From an uncultured Dorea sp. (GTDB taxonomy: Bacteria > Bacillota > Clostridia > Lachnospirales > Lachnospiraceae), in NCBI GenBank assembly GCA_947063855.1, contig CAMSTW010000001.1, positions 1-64,000 of the forward strand: a stretch of DNA of 64,000 nucleotides, given 5' to 3'. This document shows positions 25,926 through 35,344 of this stretch, one piece after another. Below the pieces are notes generated by a model. The model saw only the letters and a program-made list of their open reading frames with translations. It was not told the origin of the DNA and ran no database searches. The stretch's first letter is position 1; each line of letters starts with the position of its first letter. The translations under genes and the position numbers were made by a program.

Positions 25926-28900
25926 ATGTTTAAACCAGAAGTTATCGTAGAACTGCAGCAAATACTTCAAAGCATGAGAACTATGACTAAAGATTTAGAT
26001 AATGGCATTTTATGTTTGAAGAAAGTTCTTGATGCTGGGGTGTTTATTCCAACTGGGTTAAGTAATGAAATCAGAGATTACTTGGACCAGATTAATAAAA
26101 AGCAGGTCGAGTTTAATAAAAAATATCAGAAGTTGAATAATCATGAGCCGAGTGCAAATTACGCAGTTCTTGAAAATGAATTTGAGGAGGTTAGCCGAAT
26201 TTTAGAAGAAAACAGTAAGCAAATTAGTGCAATCAAATTTTTCTTATCTATACATTCGAAAGACGAAGCAACAGAACGTGTTCTTCAGAAACGGAAAGAG
26301 GACCTGACTGACTTGGATTTTGATAACATTGATACAAAGGAATTAGAGTCAGTCGCTGAACCATATGTATTATTACAGGAAGCATATTCAGAAGAAGACA
26401 CTAAGAAAAAATTTTCTTTGGTATATCATCTGGCTTCATGTTTTGAAGAGGAAATTGTAAGCGGTATTCAATTTTCGACATTGGCTTTCCGAAATGAAAC
26501 TATAAGTTCATCATCAGACATTCTAGATGAAAAAGAAACCATCGAGCAGGATCAAAAGGAACTTTTTTCTGATACTGAAAAAGGTGAAAACAAAGATGTA
26601 GAGAATGATTCACAGAAACCGTCAGATGAGGAATCTTTGGTAGATATGGAATTAAAGGCTCTTTATACAGAAGAAAACGCTCATACTTTAATTGTACAGG
26701 AAACTGCAAAATCAAAAAAGGGATTTGGTGTAAAAGAGTTTAAGCGTGATATTGCAAAACAATCTCCAAAAGAAAAAATAGCATGTCTTGTAGAAGCTGT
26801 AAAGAGCTGTGGATATTCAATTGAAGGAATTGCTATAAAGAAAAATGTAGATAAAAAGCTTTATGAGATTGCTACTGAAAAACTTTTACAAGCTGGATAT
26901 TTGACAAAGTATATCATTAAGAATCTGGGTGAATTTTTCACCTTATCAATGCGTGGTGAAAATGCTTTTAAAACAAAAGCATCATTATCCTTTATTAACC
27001 AATATTGTAGAGAAAATATTTCATTGCAAGAAGTTGGAGAGCATATAAATGATTCAACTAATTCGGCTATTGTACGTCTTATGGTGTTCGATAGTATCGT
27101 TAAGCAACACTCTATTTTACCCGATTATACTTTTTTAAAGGTTAAAAATATAATGGGTACAGACCATTTCTTGATTGGATATCCCATGTTACGTGGGAGT
27201 ATGATTTGGCATATTGGAGTCGTAAGTGAAAATCCAAAAGAATTTTATGAGTTAAGAGATAGATTAAATGAAGTTATCAGCGAAGATGATGTCTTCATTG
27301 TATATGGATTGACATTAGAAAGTGCGGAGTCAGTAAAAAAATGGCTAGTTAGTGATCTTGATATTGAGAGTGGTATTACTGGAATTACAGCTTTATCAGA
27401 GAAGACAATAGTTGATGCAGATACCAAGGAAGTATTAGCGCTGGATGATTCTGAGGGGGCTTATGCGGCATCTTCTGTAGAAATGATAAATGAAGAATCG
27501 GAAAATGCGGACACAGAAGAGTTCCCATATAGATCAGAAAAGGTTGCAGAAGATTTGATTGAGTCGATTGACAGTGAAAAAATTCAAGTAATTGATGTAG
27601 AAGAGTCAGGTGTAGGACAGAATTCTGAAGAGGATAATAGCGAGAATACATTTTCTGCAACAGATGAGTTTGCAGCTACTGTGGAAAATGAAAATCACAG
27701 CTTGCAAGAAAATGATACCGAACTCAAGGAAAGTTCTGAAAATGTTATTCAACAGGTAGCTATATCCTTATCAGATGGAGAAAAAGAAGCATATATTGGT
27801 CAGTATCACAAATTTATTATTTCAGGAAAAACGTATGCTGCATCAGCTTATTTAAAGGCATTAACACAAAAATATTCTTATTTTGAGCCTCACTATCGAC
27901 AGTTAGCCTATGCCGTAAATGATCCAATGGCTGGATGTACATATAGCTCTGATACAATTTTTAATGTATATTATGGAAAATTTGCACTGATATCGGATTA
28001 TTATATTATCGCGGCGGCAATACGTAATTTCTTTTTTGATCAGTATAGTTATGATTATTCCATTCAGCAGGTTTATGCAATGTTAAGCGGAAATCGGTTA
28101 TTCGTAAATAATACATCACTTGAAAAAGTTGTTTATGAATTAATGACATTTAAGAAGGAACAACATATTGGAATGGATCGTTATGCGGATTATCGAGAGC
28201 AGGAAAGAAGGTCTCTCGAAAAGCGTTTAGCGGAAATCTGTCATGAAGCAAAAGGATATTATGATAATTACAGGAATGGTAATTTGAAAGAGAATGCTTC
28301 ACACAAGAGATTTATTGAAACTACTAAGCTTATCTTAGGTGCTAGAAGTGATTTATGCGAATATTTAAAGGTCGTTGCTGATAACGATGAAGATATGCTG
28401 GACATGCTGGCAGAATTTTTAACCAGTACTTATGTCAAAGATCAGGCTGCTATTTGTGAAGAGAATATTGATCCTGCGAAGATTAACAAGTCGTTAGACT
28501 ATTTTTGGGACTTTGCTGCTCAGAATATGAGACTGGTGAAAAAAACATCTGATCTGATGAGTAGTCTCAGAATGAATCTCTATAAAAAAGTTTATAAAGT
28601 TGTATCAGTACTTTGCAATTATGTTTCTGCCATGAAGTCTTCAGTGGCAAGTACGGATGATGAATCATGGCATGTATACAAAAAAATCAGGACACCGTTA
28701 TTGAATTCTTTAAAGGAATCTTTAGAAGAAGTTTCACAAATTGATTCTAATTCATTGAGTGATGAGGCAGGTAAATTTGTATTGCTGCAGACATTACACG
28801 AAGTGGAATTACGTTTGTCAGGTGATTATCAGGAGGGTAATTACAAATATTATTATATTGATTTTTTAAAGAATGATAAGATTTTATTGGATGAGGACTA

Positions 28901-31340
28901 TTTGCCAATATTGGATGAAGTCCCAGAAATTAAAGAGTTTTCTGTTTTGTCAAGAATTCAGTTGCACTGTGAACAGGATGAGACAGAATTTCCTGAAAGA
29001 TTGCAGAATATCTTTTCCGGTGATGACGATTATGGAAGTGCAGAATTAATTCTTAAATATTTGCAGCACAAAGGAATAGTTTTATTGCCTGAAGAATTAG
29101 AAAGATATAATGTAGAAAAAGCTATCGTATATCCTTTAAGGGATCTGGAAAACAAGCGAAAAGAATTCATTGAAGATATTGAATTGGCTCAAAGCTATGG
29201 GCAGATTGATAATACTGTTGAGAACAGTAAAGAATTGATTCTCCAAATAATGGAGTCTTGGTATATCTGGGCCGTGGAAACAAAAAATTATGGGTTCTTT
29301 GTAAAAATCCTGGAAGAGTTCAGAAAGAAAATCAAGAAAGATGCGCAGAGTAGAGCTCAGGACTTACAGAAGAGTTTAGATCAATATCTTAATGAAAATA
29401 GTTCATGGGAAGAAGATGAATTGGTCAACAAAGCTGTTATTCAGATACGGAATCGTATTGAACAGCAAAATTATGCAGCAGCTGAAGATTTGTTAAATAG
29501 AGTTGTTACAAGTGATTTTGATCTTGAAATTTCGATTGAACAGGAAGATTATTTGTCTCGCTTCCTTGATGAATACGATGTTCATTATAGAAAGACTGCA
29601 AACTCTGGGGCAACGCTCAAATCACTTGTAAATACATCTAAGAACAATAAAGATATCAAAGGTGGTAATAGATTATTAGAGAACTGGCCTCGAGGTGCAG
29701 GAGTTGGCGAGACTAAATTAAAAACACTGTTAAGTGCACTTGGATTTAATTTGGACTCTGTACATGCAGAAGAAGCAATCCAAGGAAAAATTGAGAATTA
29801 TACGATACTTTTAAAACGGCCTCAAAATGGAAGAAAGAGCAATTATAAACATCCGATCTCTGCATTTGGATCCGAAGCGGAAATAAAAGGTTTTAGAGTT
29901 GTTTGTGTTTTTGGAAAGGCAGATGCAACAAGATTGATTGACATTTTTAAGGAAGTTGGTAATGCAAAAAATACGCTTGTATTACTTGATTATGCATTGA
30001 CCTTAGCTGATCGAAGAACTTTAGCCAGAAAAACTAAGACGGATATGAGTGGAAAAGTATTCGCTGTAATTGATAGAGTTATTCTTTTATATCTGGCAAA
30101 ACATTACAATGAAACAGCGATAAGTAGAATACTTATGTCTATTGTAATGCCTTTTGCGGCATATCAGCCGTATGTTGAGAAATCTGCAGACGTTATGCCA
30201 CAGGAAATCTTTATTGGCCGCAAGTACGAACTGGAAAAGATTGAATCACCTACTGGTGTCAATATTGTATATGGTGGTCGTCAGTTGGGAAAATCTGCAC
30301 TACTTAGAATGGCTAAAAAAGATGTTGATCAGAATGAAAATGGTGATAGAGCAATTCTTGTCGATATCAAGGGAATTGATTACAAGGCTGCTGCAAAACA
30401 AATCTCAGCAGCATTGTATGATGAAAAGATATTAGATAAAGAACATATTACAGATGATTGGACCGAGCTTGCCAGAGATATAAAAAATCGTCTGCGCAGT
30501 AAGAAAAATCCTATTCCATATTTTTTGTTGCTGATGGATGAAGCTGATACTTTTATTGAAAGTTGTGAAGGTATAGGTTATAAACCATTTGATGCGCTTA
30601 AGGACATTCAGAGTATTGGATCTGGAAGATTTAAATTTGTTGTCGCTGGTTTGAGAAATATTGTGCGTTTTAAGAGAGAGGCTGCATTAGGAAATAACAG
30701 TGTCCTTACCCATTTGGAATCATTAACAGTAACTCCTTTTAAAGCAATGGAAGCAAGAGAGTTGCTGGAAGTGCCATTATCATATTTGGGATTTAGATTT
30801 CCTAAAGATAACGAGACGGATGTTCTGGTTTCAACCATTTTTGGAACAACTAATTATTTTCCGGGATTATTACAGTTATATTGTGCTAAGCTTATTGAGG
30901 CAATGCGTCGGGACTATGCAGGATATTCAGAAAACGAAACACCGCCTTATATTGTAAAGAAGAATCACATTAAGAAGGTTCTTGCAGAACAGTCATTGCA
31001 GCAGGATATTCGTGAAAAATTCTTTATTACATTAAAGGTGGGTGAAGATGATTATTATTATATTATCGCATTGCTTGTTGCTTATCACTATCATGAAAAT
31101 AAATCTCAAAATGGCTCTAGCGTTGTAGAACTTTTGGATATAGCTAATATGTTTTCTATCGGAAAGATTGTAGCGCTCGATACAAGAGCGTTGGAAGCTC
31201 TAATGGAAGAAATGTGTGAATTAAATGTTTTGCAACATATCGGAGATGGATGCTACAGATTTACGAGACATAGTTTCTGCCAGATGATGGGAACGGTTCA
31301 GCAGATTGACGATGAACTTATGAATTATATGGAGGATTAG
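25926..31340 (+). CDS. Giant multidomain protein with C-terminal STAND-like AAA ATPase
   Basis: About 1,804 aa from ATG 25926 (AAGGGG eight bases upstream); AT-rich and unlike its neighbours in codon use. Visible layout: N-terminal helices (about 1-160); an acidic linker; a possible winged helix plus alpha/beta region (about 280-500); a second long acidic linker (about 510-640); a large helical region (about 640-1260); an alpha/beta segment with LVLLDYALTLADRRTLARK; and a P-loop ATPase. Walker A GGRQLGKSALL is at about 1450 and Walker B LLLMDEADTF at about 1538, followed by FVVAGLRN and a winged-helix-like end. This ATPase type resembles STAND/AAA switch NTPases, but it sits at the C-terminus, unlike Avs proteins. 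No membrane segment. It forms an operon with the HEPN-motif gene two bases downstream. A defence role is inference. Confidence 0.75.
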   Translation: MFKPEVIVELQQILQSMRTMTKDLDNGILCLKKVLDAGVFIPTGLSNEIRDYLDQINKKQVEFNKKYQKLNNHEPSANYAVLENEFEEVSRILEENSKQISAIKFFLSIHSKDEATERVLQKRKEDLTDLDFDNIDTKELESVAEPYVLLQEAYSEEDTKKKFSLVYHLASCFEEEIVSGIQFSTLAFRNETISSSSDILDEKETIEQDQKELFSDTEKGENKDVENDSQKPSDEESLVDMELKALYTEENAHTLIVQETAKSKKGFGVKEFKRDIAKQSPKEKIACLVEAVKSCGYSIEGIAIKKNVDKKLYEIATEKLLQAGYLTKYIIKNLGEFFTLSMRGENAFKTKASLSFINQYCRENISLQEVGEHINDSTNSAIVRLMVFDSIVKQHSILPDYTFLKVKNIMGTDHFLIGYPMLRGSMIWHIGVVSENPKEFYELRDRLNEVISEDDVFIVYGLTLESAESVKKWLVSDLDIESGITGITALSEKTIVDADTKEVLALDDSEGAYAASSVEMINEESENADTEEFPYRSEKVAEDLIESIDSEKIQVIDVEESGVGQNSEEDNSENTFSATDEFAATVENENHSLQENDTELKESSENVIQQVAISLSDGEKEAYIGQYHKFIISGKTYAASAYLKALTQKYSYFEPHYRQLAYAVNDPMAGCTYSSDTIFNVYYGKFALISDYYIIAAAIRNFFFDQYSYDYSIQQVYAMLSGNRLFVNNTSLEKVVYELMTFKKEQHIGMDRYADYREQERRSLEKRLAEICHEAKGYYDNYRNGNLKENASHKRFIETTKLILGARSDLCEYLKVVADNDEDMLDMLAEFLTSTYVKDQAAICEENIDPAKINKSLDYFWDFAAQNMRLVKKTSDLMSSLRMNLYKKVYKVVSVLCNYVSAMKSSVASTDDESWHVYKKIRTPLLNSLKESLEEVSQIDSNSLSDEAGKFVLLQTLHEVELRLSGDYQEGNYKYYYIDFLKNDKILLDEDYLPILDEVPEIKEFSVLSRIQLHCEQDETEFPERLQNIFSGDDDYGSAELILKYLQHKGIVLLPEELERYNVEKAIVYPLRDLENKRKEFIEDIELAQSYGQIDNTVENSKELILQIMESWYIWAVETKNYGFFVKILEEFRKKIKKDAQSRAQDLQKSLDQYLNENSSWEEDELVNKAVIQIRNRIEQQNYAAAEDLLNRVVTSDFDLEISIEQEDYLSRFLDEYDVHYRKTANSGATLKSLVNTSKNNKDIKGGNRLLENWPRGAGVGETKLKTLLSALGFNLDSVHAEEAIQGKIENYTILLKRPQNGRKSNYKHPISAFGSEAEIKGFRVVCVFGKADATRLIDIFKEVGNAKNTLVLLDYALTLADRRTLARKTKTDMSGKVFAVIDRVILLYLAKHYNETAISRILMSIVMPFAAYQPYVEKSADVMPQEIFIGRKYELEKIESPTGVNIVYGGRQLGKSALLRMAKKDVDQNENGDRAILVDIKGIDYKAAAKQISAALYDEKILDKEHITDDWTELARDIKNRLRSKKNPIPYFLLLMDEADTFIESCEGIGYKPFDALKDIQSIGSGRFKFVVAGLRNIVRFKREAALGNNSVLTHLESLTVTPFKAMEARELLEVPLSYLGFRFPKDNETDVLVSTIFGTTNYFPGLLQLYCAKLIEAMRRDYAGYSENETPPYIVKKNHIKKVLAEQSLQQDIREKFFITLKVGEDDYYYIIALLVAYHYHENKSQNGSSVVELLDIANMFSIGKIVALDTRALEALMEEMCELNVLQHIGDGCYRFTRHSFCQMMGTVQQIDDELMNYMED

Positions 31341-31342
31341 TA

Positions 31343-32425
31343 ATGGATCAGATATGGTGGAATCACATCATTAAAGCTCATTCATTTCTTGAAGAAATTA
31401 TATCAGAAACAGTTGAGGGGGGCAGCGTTTTGCTCTCCTTACCTGATACTATTCCTTGGAGAAACACACTGATAAATATTGTTAGTGAACGGCTTCGAGT
31501 AGAAAATTCAAAGAATAAGTTGGAAGTGATTGAATGTCCCGATATGAATCCGGGGGAATATTTGCTTGAACAATATTGTAAGAAAGAAATACGTGCAACA
31601 TACCGTTATGGTGTTAGCTATGCGAAGTTTCTTGCCCTGTGTCAGGAAACCGTTTTGAATGATAGGTATCTCTGGATATCTAATATACCTTCAAATAAAA
31701 TTGATAAATGGATGGATTTTGTATCAGAGTATCAAAAAGAGGTAAAGGATAAAACTCCAGGGATATTTATATTAGAAGTTCATGATGATACCTTGGCGAA
31801 AAAGAGTAAAAAAGGTGTTAAGAGTCTAGTATTTAATCAAAGTATTGGTGCGTATGATAAATATGCATTTTGTGCGTTGGCGGCTTCACAAACAACATGC
31901 AAAGAGTATTTACGACCATTTTTAGCAGAGATAGTATCATCAATTTGTGAAGATGATGTTGAGTTATGTGCAGCATGTGTTTCTCATGGAAAAGAATTTT
32001 TAGAATCCTCGCTTGCTGTAATTAACAGAATAATTCAGAATAATTATCGAAGCGATGGAGAGAAATACACCTTTAATAAAAATTCTGATGATATTGAGGG
32101 AGCGATATGGGAAAGTCAATTAAAGTATATTTTTCCTCTCATAGAAGATTATAGGAAGTATTTTATAAGCAGATATTCAGGCGCAATAAAAAATGTACTT
32201 CCGCTTACCACTAGTTACGGCGAAAAAGTAACAAGTCCCGAAGAGATGGAACTAGGTACTCTAATTTATATGGTTGGTAAAGGAGATCTAAATATTTCTT
32301 CAAGAGAATATACAGAATTGGATCGCTATAGGAATGCTAGAAATAAGTTAGCTCATATGAACTTGTTAGATATTGATGAGTTGGTTATTATTCTAAAAGC
32401 AGGTAAGCACACCTTAAATAAGTGA
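31343..32425 (+). CDS. HEPN-motif partner protein of the giant ATPase
   Basis: 360 aa, starting two bases after the stop of the giant gene, with TATGGAGGATT as ribosome site, so the two are co-translated. The C-terminus has RYRNARNKLAHMNLLD, in which R333-N-K-L-A-H338 is an RxxxxH motif typical of HEPN ribonucleases and of Swt1/DUF4145-like HEPN folds. The N-terminal about 200 residues look like an alpha/beta, P-loop-like fold without a clear Walker A (GGSVLLSLPDTIPWRN; later YLWISNIPSNKIDKW). I recognise no named family. A plausible role is an RNA-cleaving effector or adaptor released by the ATPase. Confidence 0.7.
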   Translation: MDQIWWNHIIKAHSFLEEIISETVEGGSVLLSLPDTIPWRNTLINIVSERLRVENSKNKLEVIECPDMNPGEYLLEQYCKKEIRATYRYGVSYAKFLALCQETVLNDRYLWISNIPSNKIDKWMDFVSEYQKEVKDKTPGIFILEVHDDTLAKKSKKGVKSLVFNQSIGAYDKYAFCALAASQTTCKEYLRPFLAEIVSSICEDDVELCAACVSHGKEFLESSLAVINRIIQNNYRSDGEKYTFNKNSDDIEGAIWESQLKYIFPLIEDYRKYFISRYSGAIKNVLPLTTSYGEKVTSPEEMELGTLIYMVGKGDLNISSREYTELDRYRNARNKLAHMNLLDIDELVIILKAGKHTLNK

Positions 32426-32622
32426 AATACATGACATGTTTCCAACAACGACATTATGTCAAGGGGGCTGGGATTCCGATATCCAGACTACTTTTTGTCA
32501 ATCATTAACTCACGATTTCGTGAATTTTATATTGAGAATTTGTTTGTATTGTCAGTATTGCTTTGTGCATATTACGGAAAAAGAGCGAAGCCAATGGGGC
32601 TGTTGGAAAATAGGTAGTCCAA

Positions 32623-32666
32623 TGCAATGGAGGTGGCGATACATATAGATCGCCACCTCCATTGCA
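32623..32666. repeat. Perfect 17-bp inverted repeat at the island's right border
   Basis: TGCAATGGAGGTGGCGA (32623-32639) pairs exactly with TCGCCACCTCCATTGCA (32650-32666) around a 10-base loop. No T-run follows, so it is a poor terminator. It lies 14 bases before the point where the nhaC remnant begins and could be an element end, a recombination site or a bidirectional stop. Confidence 0.8.
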
Positions 32667-32679
32667 AATATATGATTAG

Positions 32680-33054
32680 ATCGGATTCAGTGAATATGTG
32701 ATCACAGCGACAACTCCATTCCTGGCAGGCGGCTTAATTCCAGCGCTTTCCTTTATCATTGTATCCTTACTGGTATTCGGCGGCGTTGATTACTGGGCGG
32801 TTATTCTTTTGATGGCTCCGATCACGGTGCCTCTGGCTTCCACCTTTGGTGTGGATCAGTACCTGACTATGGCCGCTGTCGTATCCGGGGCGATCTGCGG
32901 CGGCACATCCTGTTTCTTCGGCGAGCAGATGCTCATGTGCGGACAGGCAGTAGAAAGAGAACCGGTCGATCTGGCGATGACAGCATTTCCATATTCTGCC
33001 GTCTGCTTTGTATTGACCGCCGTTATTTACGGAGTGTTAGGCTACATACTGTAA
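32680..33054 (+). pseudogene. 5'-truncated NhaC-family Na+/H+ antiporter
   Basis: The frame opens just after a TAG with GFSEYVITATTPFLAGG, then SLLVFGGVDYWAVILLMAPI and ICGGTSCFFGEQMLMCGQAV, the last about 120 residues of an NhaC-type antiporter (usually 450 residues or more). It ends normally at 33054. The 5' part is missing and no other piece was found in the window, so the AT-rich island probably replaced it. It could be read from GTG 32698, but the product would lack most membrane helices. Confidence 0.8.
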
Positions 33055-33072
33055 TTATAAGGAAGTGATGCG

Positions 33073-33954
33073 ATGCAGCGTTTTTCATACAAAGTTTTTA
33101 AACATACCTGTCTGACACTTGGATTTACCGTCGTCGGCTGTCTGCTCACGGCGACCGGACTGGTCATGTTTACCATTCCTAATCATATTGCGCCGGGTGG
33201 TTCGTCGGGATTTGCCACTTCTCTGGCAGTGGCGGTCCCTTTGTCCGTAGGGATTCTGACCTGGATGGTCAATATTCCGATTTTATTTGCCAGTATCAAA
33301 ATTCTGGGAATTCAGGCGGGCGTTAAAACTTTGCTTGCTTCAACGATACTGTCCTTTTTTATGGAAGTATTAACCTCCTGTCTGCCTACCTTTACGGATA
33401 ACAAGCTGATGGCGTCGGTACTTGGCGGTATTTTGATCGGAAGCGGAATAGGGATCGCGTTTTTACGCGGCGTCAGTATGGGCGGAACCGATCAACTGAG
33501 TATTCTTTTGGGGAAAGTATTTCCCAATGCTTCAACGGCATACATTCTGATGGTCTGCGACGGAATTGTTGTCACGATTGCGGCATTTACCTTTCGCGAT
33601 CTGGAAGTATTTCTTTATTCCATTATCTGTGTTTTTGTAGCGTCGAAGGCTATCGACACCGTTATGGAGGGTATGAATCACGCCCGTGTTTATTTTGTTG
33701 TGACCAATTATGGGGAAGAAATCGCGCAGGAATTGAATCTGAGGATGGAAAACGGCTGCACCATCCTGCCGGCACAGGGAACGTATTCCGGTATAGAAAA
33801 ACAGGTGCTGATGACGGTGGTTCATCCCAATACCGTCATGCAGACATTGGAGATTATTAAAGAAATTGACCATGACGCGTTTACTTTTATGGCTTCGGTA
33901 ACCGAGGTTCATGGAAAAGGATTTGCGCATTATCGGGCGGATCTGTCAAAGTAG
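33073..33954 (+). CDS. YitT-family membrane protein (DUF161/DUF2179)
   Basis: 293 aa. Five or so membrane segments (FTVVGCLLTATGLVMFTIPN, NHIAPGGSSGFATSLAV, VLGGILIGSGIGIAFLRGVS) are followed by a soluble DUF2179 domain (HARVYFVVTNYGEEIAQELN; LMTVVHPNTVMQTLEIIKEI). The N-terminal NHIAPGG...G and GGTDQ motifs are typical of YitT. The function of the family is unknown. RBS AAGGAAG. It is followed by a clear terminator and lies 18 bases after the nhaC remnant, perhaps once co-transcribed with it. Confidence 0.92.
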   Translation: MQRFSYKVFKHTCLTLGFTVVGCLLTATGLVMFTIPNHIAPGGSSGFATSLAVAVPLSVGILTWMVNIPILFASIKILGIQAGVKTLLASTILSFFMEVLTSCLPTFTDNKLMASVLGGILIGSGIGIAFLRGVSMGGTDQLSILLGKVFPNASTAYILMVCDGIVVTIAAFTFRDLEVFLYSIICVFVASKAIDTVMEGMNHARVYFVVTNYGEEIAQELNLRMENGCTILPAQGTYSGIEKQVLMTVVHPNTVMQTLEIIKEIDHDAFTFMASVTEVHGKGFAHYRADLSK

Positions 33955-34075
33955 CGGAGGTTTCTGTGCAGATGCTGTGTCGGTTGTTGTAATTAAAGAA
34001 CAGACGAAACCAGATGAGCCGGATAGTAGAAATCAAAAATAGACTGCAGTAAAATAGTAAATGAGATAAATAAAA

Positions 34076-34112
34076 GGGCTGTCAGAAGTGAATCCTTCTG
34101 ATGGCTCTTTTT
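34076..34112 (+). terminator. Intrinsic terminator after the YitT gene
   Basis: GGGCTGTCAGAAG (34076-34088) pairs with CTTCTGATGGCTC (34095-34107), then TTTTT. The gap 33955-34401 also contains the fru promoter and leader repeat; nothing else is seen in it. Confidence 0.85.
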
Positions 34113-34297
34113 GAACTTATAACACCTGTAACTTAAAGCAACACTCCGGTGTAAAACTTCCTGTGTACTGAAAAGGGATTTTCAACTGTACGGGCGGCAT
34201 TATATTTAATCCATCAAAACAGTCATAAATAGTCATAGACAATCAAAGTTGTGCATTATTAACGAAAAAGAAAGTGGAAATTTGTGAAATGGTTTGA

Positions 34298-34326
34298 TTG
34301 ACTTTGAATGATTTTGGATGTATACT
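34298..34326 (+). promoter_or_regulatory. Sigma-A promoter of the fru operon
   Basis: -35 TTGACT (34298-34303), 17-base spacer, -10 TATACT (34321-34326). CAATCAAAGT upstream (about 34240) and ACTTTGAAT inside the promoter form a loose inverted pair and could be sites for the DeoR-type regulator encoded at the operon end. Confidence 0.8.
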
Positions 34327-34348
34327 ATGATTACAAAATCAAACATGA

Positions 34349-34388
34349 GCAAGAAAGCAAGAAAGCAAGAAAGCAAGAAAGCAAGAAA
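34349..34388 (+). repeat. Five perfect tandem copies of GCAAGAAA
   Basis: Five exact 8-bp units in the fruK leader, between the transcription start (about 34333) and the ribosome site AAGGAG. Perfect short repeats of this type are prone to slipped-strand change. Confidence 0.95.
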
Positions 34389-34401
34389 GGAGAAAAGCAG
34401 T

Positions 34402-35310
34402 ATGATATATACGGTGACATTTAATCCGTCTCTGGATTACATCGTGTCTGTAGATGATTTCCGGCTGGGGCTTACGAACCGCACGGATTCCGAGCTGCTG
34501 CTTCCGGGCGGCAAGGGGATCAATGTATCCATAGTCCTTGGGAATCTTGGTATCCCAAGTACGGCGCTCGGATTTATCGCAGGATTTACCGGAGACGAGG
34601 TGGTAAGAAGGCTTGAACTGATGGGGGTAAAGAATGGCTTCATCAGAATCGAGGAGGGATTTACTAGAATCAATCTGAAGCTTAAGTCCATCGACGGGAC
34701 AGAGATCAACGGGCAGGGCCCGGTCATCGGTAAGGAGAAGCTTGATAACCTGATGGAGCAGCTGGACCGACTGGAGCAGGGAGATATCCTCTTCCTGTCG
34801 GGAAGCATCCCGGCTTCTATGCCGGACGACGTGTACCAGAAGATTATGGAGAGGCTGTATGGCAGAGGGATTCAGATTGTGGTAGACGCCACAAAGGACT
34901 TATTGGTTAATGTATTGTCTTATCATCCATTCCTGATTAAGCCGAATAACCATGAACTGGGCGAGATATTCGGCGCAGAGATACGGACGAGGGATGAGGC
35001 TGTGCCTTACGCAAGGAAGCTTAAGGAGCAGGGCGCGCAGAATGTGCTGGTCTCCATGGCAGGCGAGGGAGCGGTGCTGGCTGCGGCAGACGGGAACGTC
35101 TATGACGCTTCGGCGCCGGAAGGTACATTGGTTAACGGCGTCGGCGCAGGTGACTCCATGGTTGCAGGGTTCATGGCGGGCTGGATGGAAAGAGCGGATT
35201 ACGAGCATGCGTTCCACATGGGAATCGCCGCGGGAAGTGCAAGCGCATTCTCGGAGCATCTGGCGGTAAGGGAAGAGATAGAGGCAGTCTACAGGCAGAT
35301 TAAGCAGTGA
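34402..35310 (+). CDS. fruK: 1-phosphofructokinase
   Basis: 302-aa PfkB-family kinase turning fructose 1-phosphate into fructose 1,6-bisphosphate. It starts MIYTVTFNPSLDYIV and has the PfkB glycine region LLPGGKGINVSIVL, substrate segment LFLSGSIPASMP, and the anion-hole/catalytic motif NGVGAGDSMVAGFMAG with catalytic Asp in GAGDS. The start at 34402 fits the ribosome site AAGGAG. An upstream in-frame ATG (34345) would add 19 Lys/Arg-rich residues coded by the repeat and lacks a ribosome site. First gene of the fru operon. Confidence 0.95.
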   Translation: MIYTVTFNPSLDYIVSVDDFRLGLTNRTDSELLLPGGKGINVSIVLGNLGIPSTALGFIAGFTGDEVVRRLELMGVKNGFIRIEEGFTRINLKLKSIDGTEINGQGPVIGKEKLDNLMEQLDRLEQGDILFLSGSIPASMPDDVYQKIMERLYGRGIQIVVDATKDLLVNVLSYHPFLIKPNNHELGEIFGAEIRTRDEAVPYARKLKEQGAQNVLVSMAGEGAVLAAADGNVYDASAPEGTLVNGVGAGDSMVAGFMAGWMERADYEHAFHMGIAAGSASAFSEHLAVREEIEAVYRQIKQ

Positions 35311-35344
35311 CTGGAAAGAGAACAGGAAGAACAGTTGAATGAAT

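Noticed and set aside
25926..31340. Assignment of the giant protein to AVAST (Avs)
   Set aside because: Avs proteins have an N-terminal effector, a central STAND ATPase and a C-terminal sensor; here the ATPase is at the C-terminus and a separate HEPN-like partner exists.
32623..32666. Simple intrinsic terminator for the two-gene island operon
   Set aside because: The stem is perfect but no T-run follows, and it lies about 200 bases after the last stop; kept as an inverted repeat instead.
34349..34388. CRISPR array at the 8-bp repeats (and at the other tandem arrays)
   Set aside because: Repeats are directly abutting without spacers, and no cas genes are in the window.
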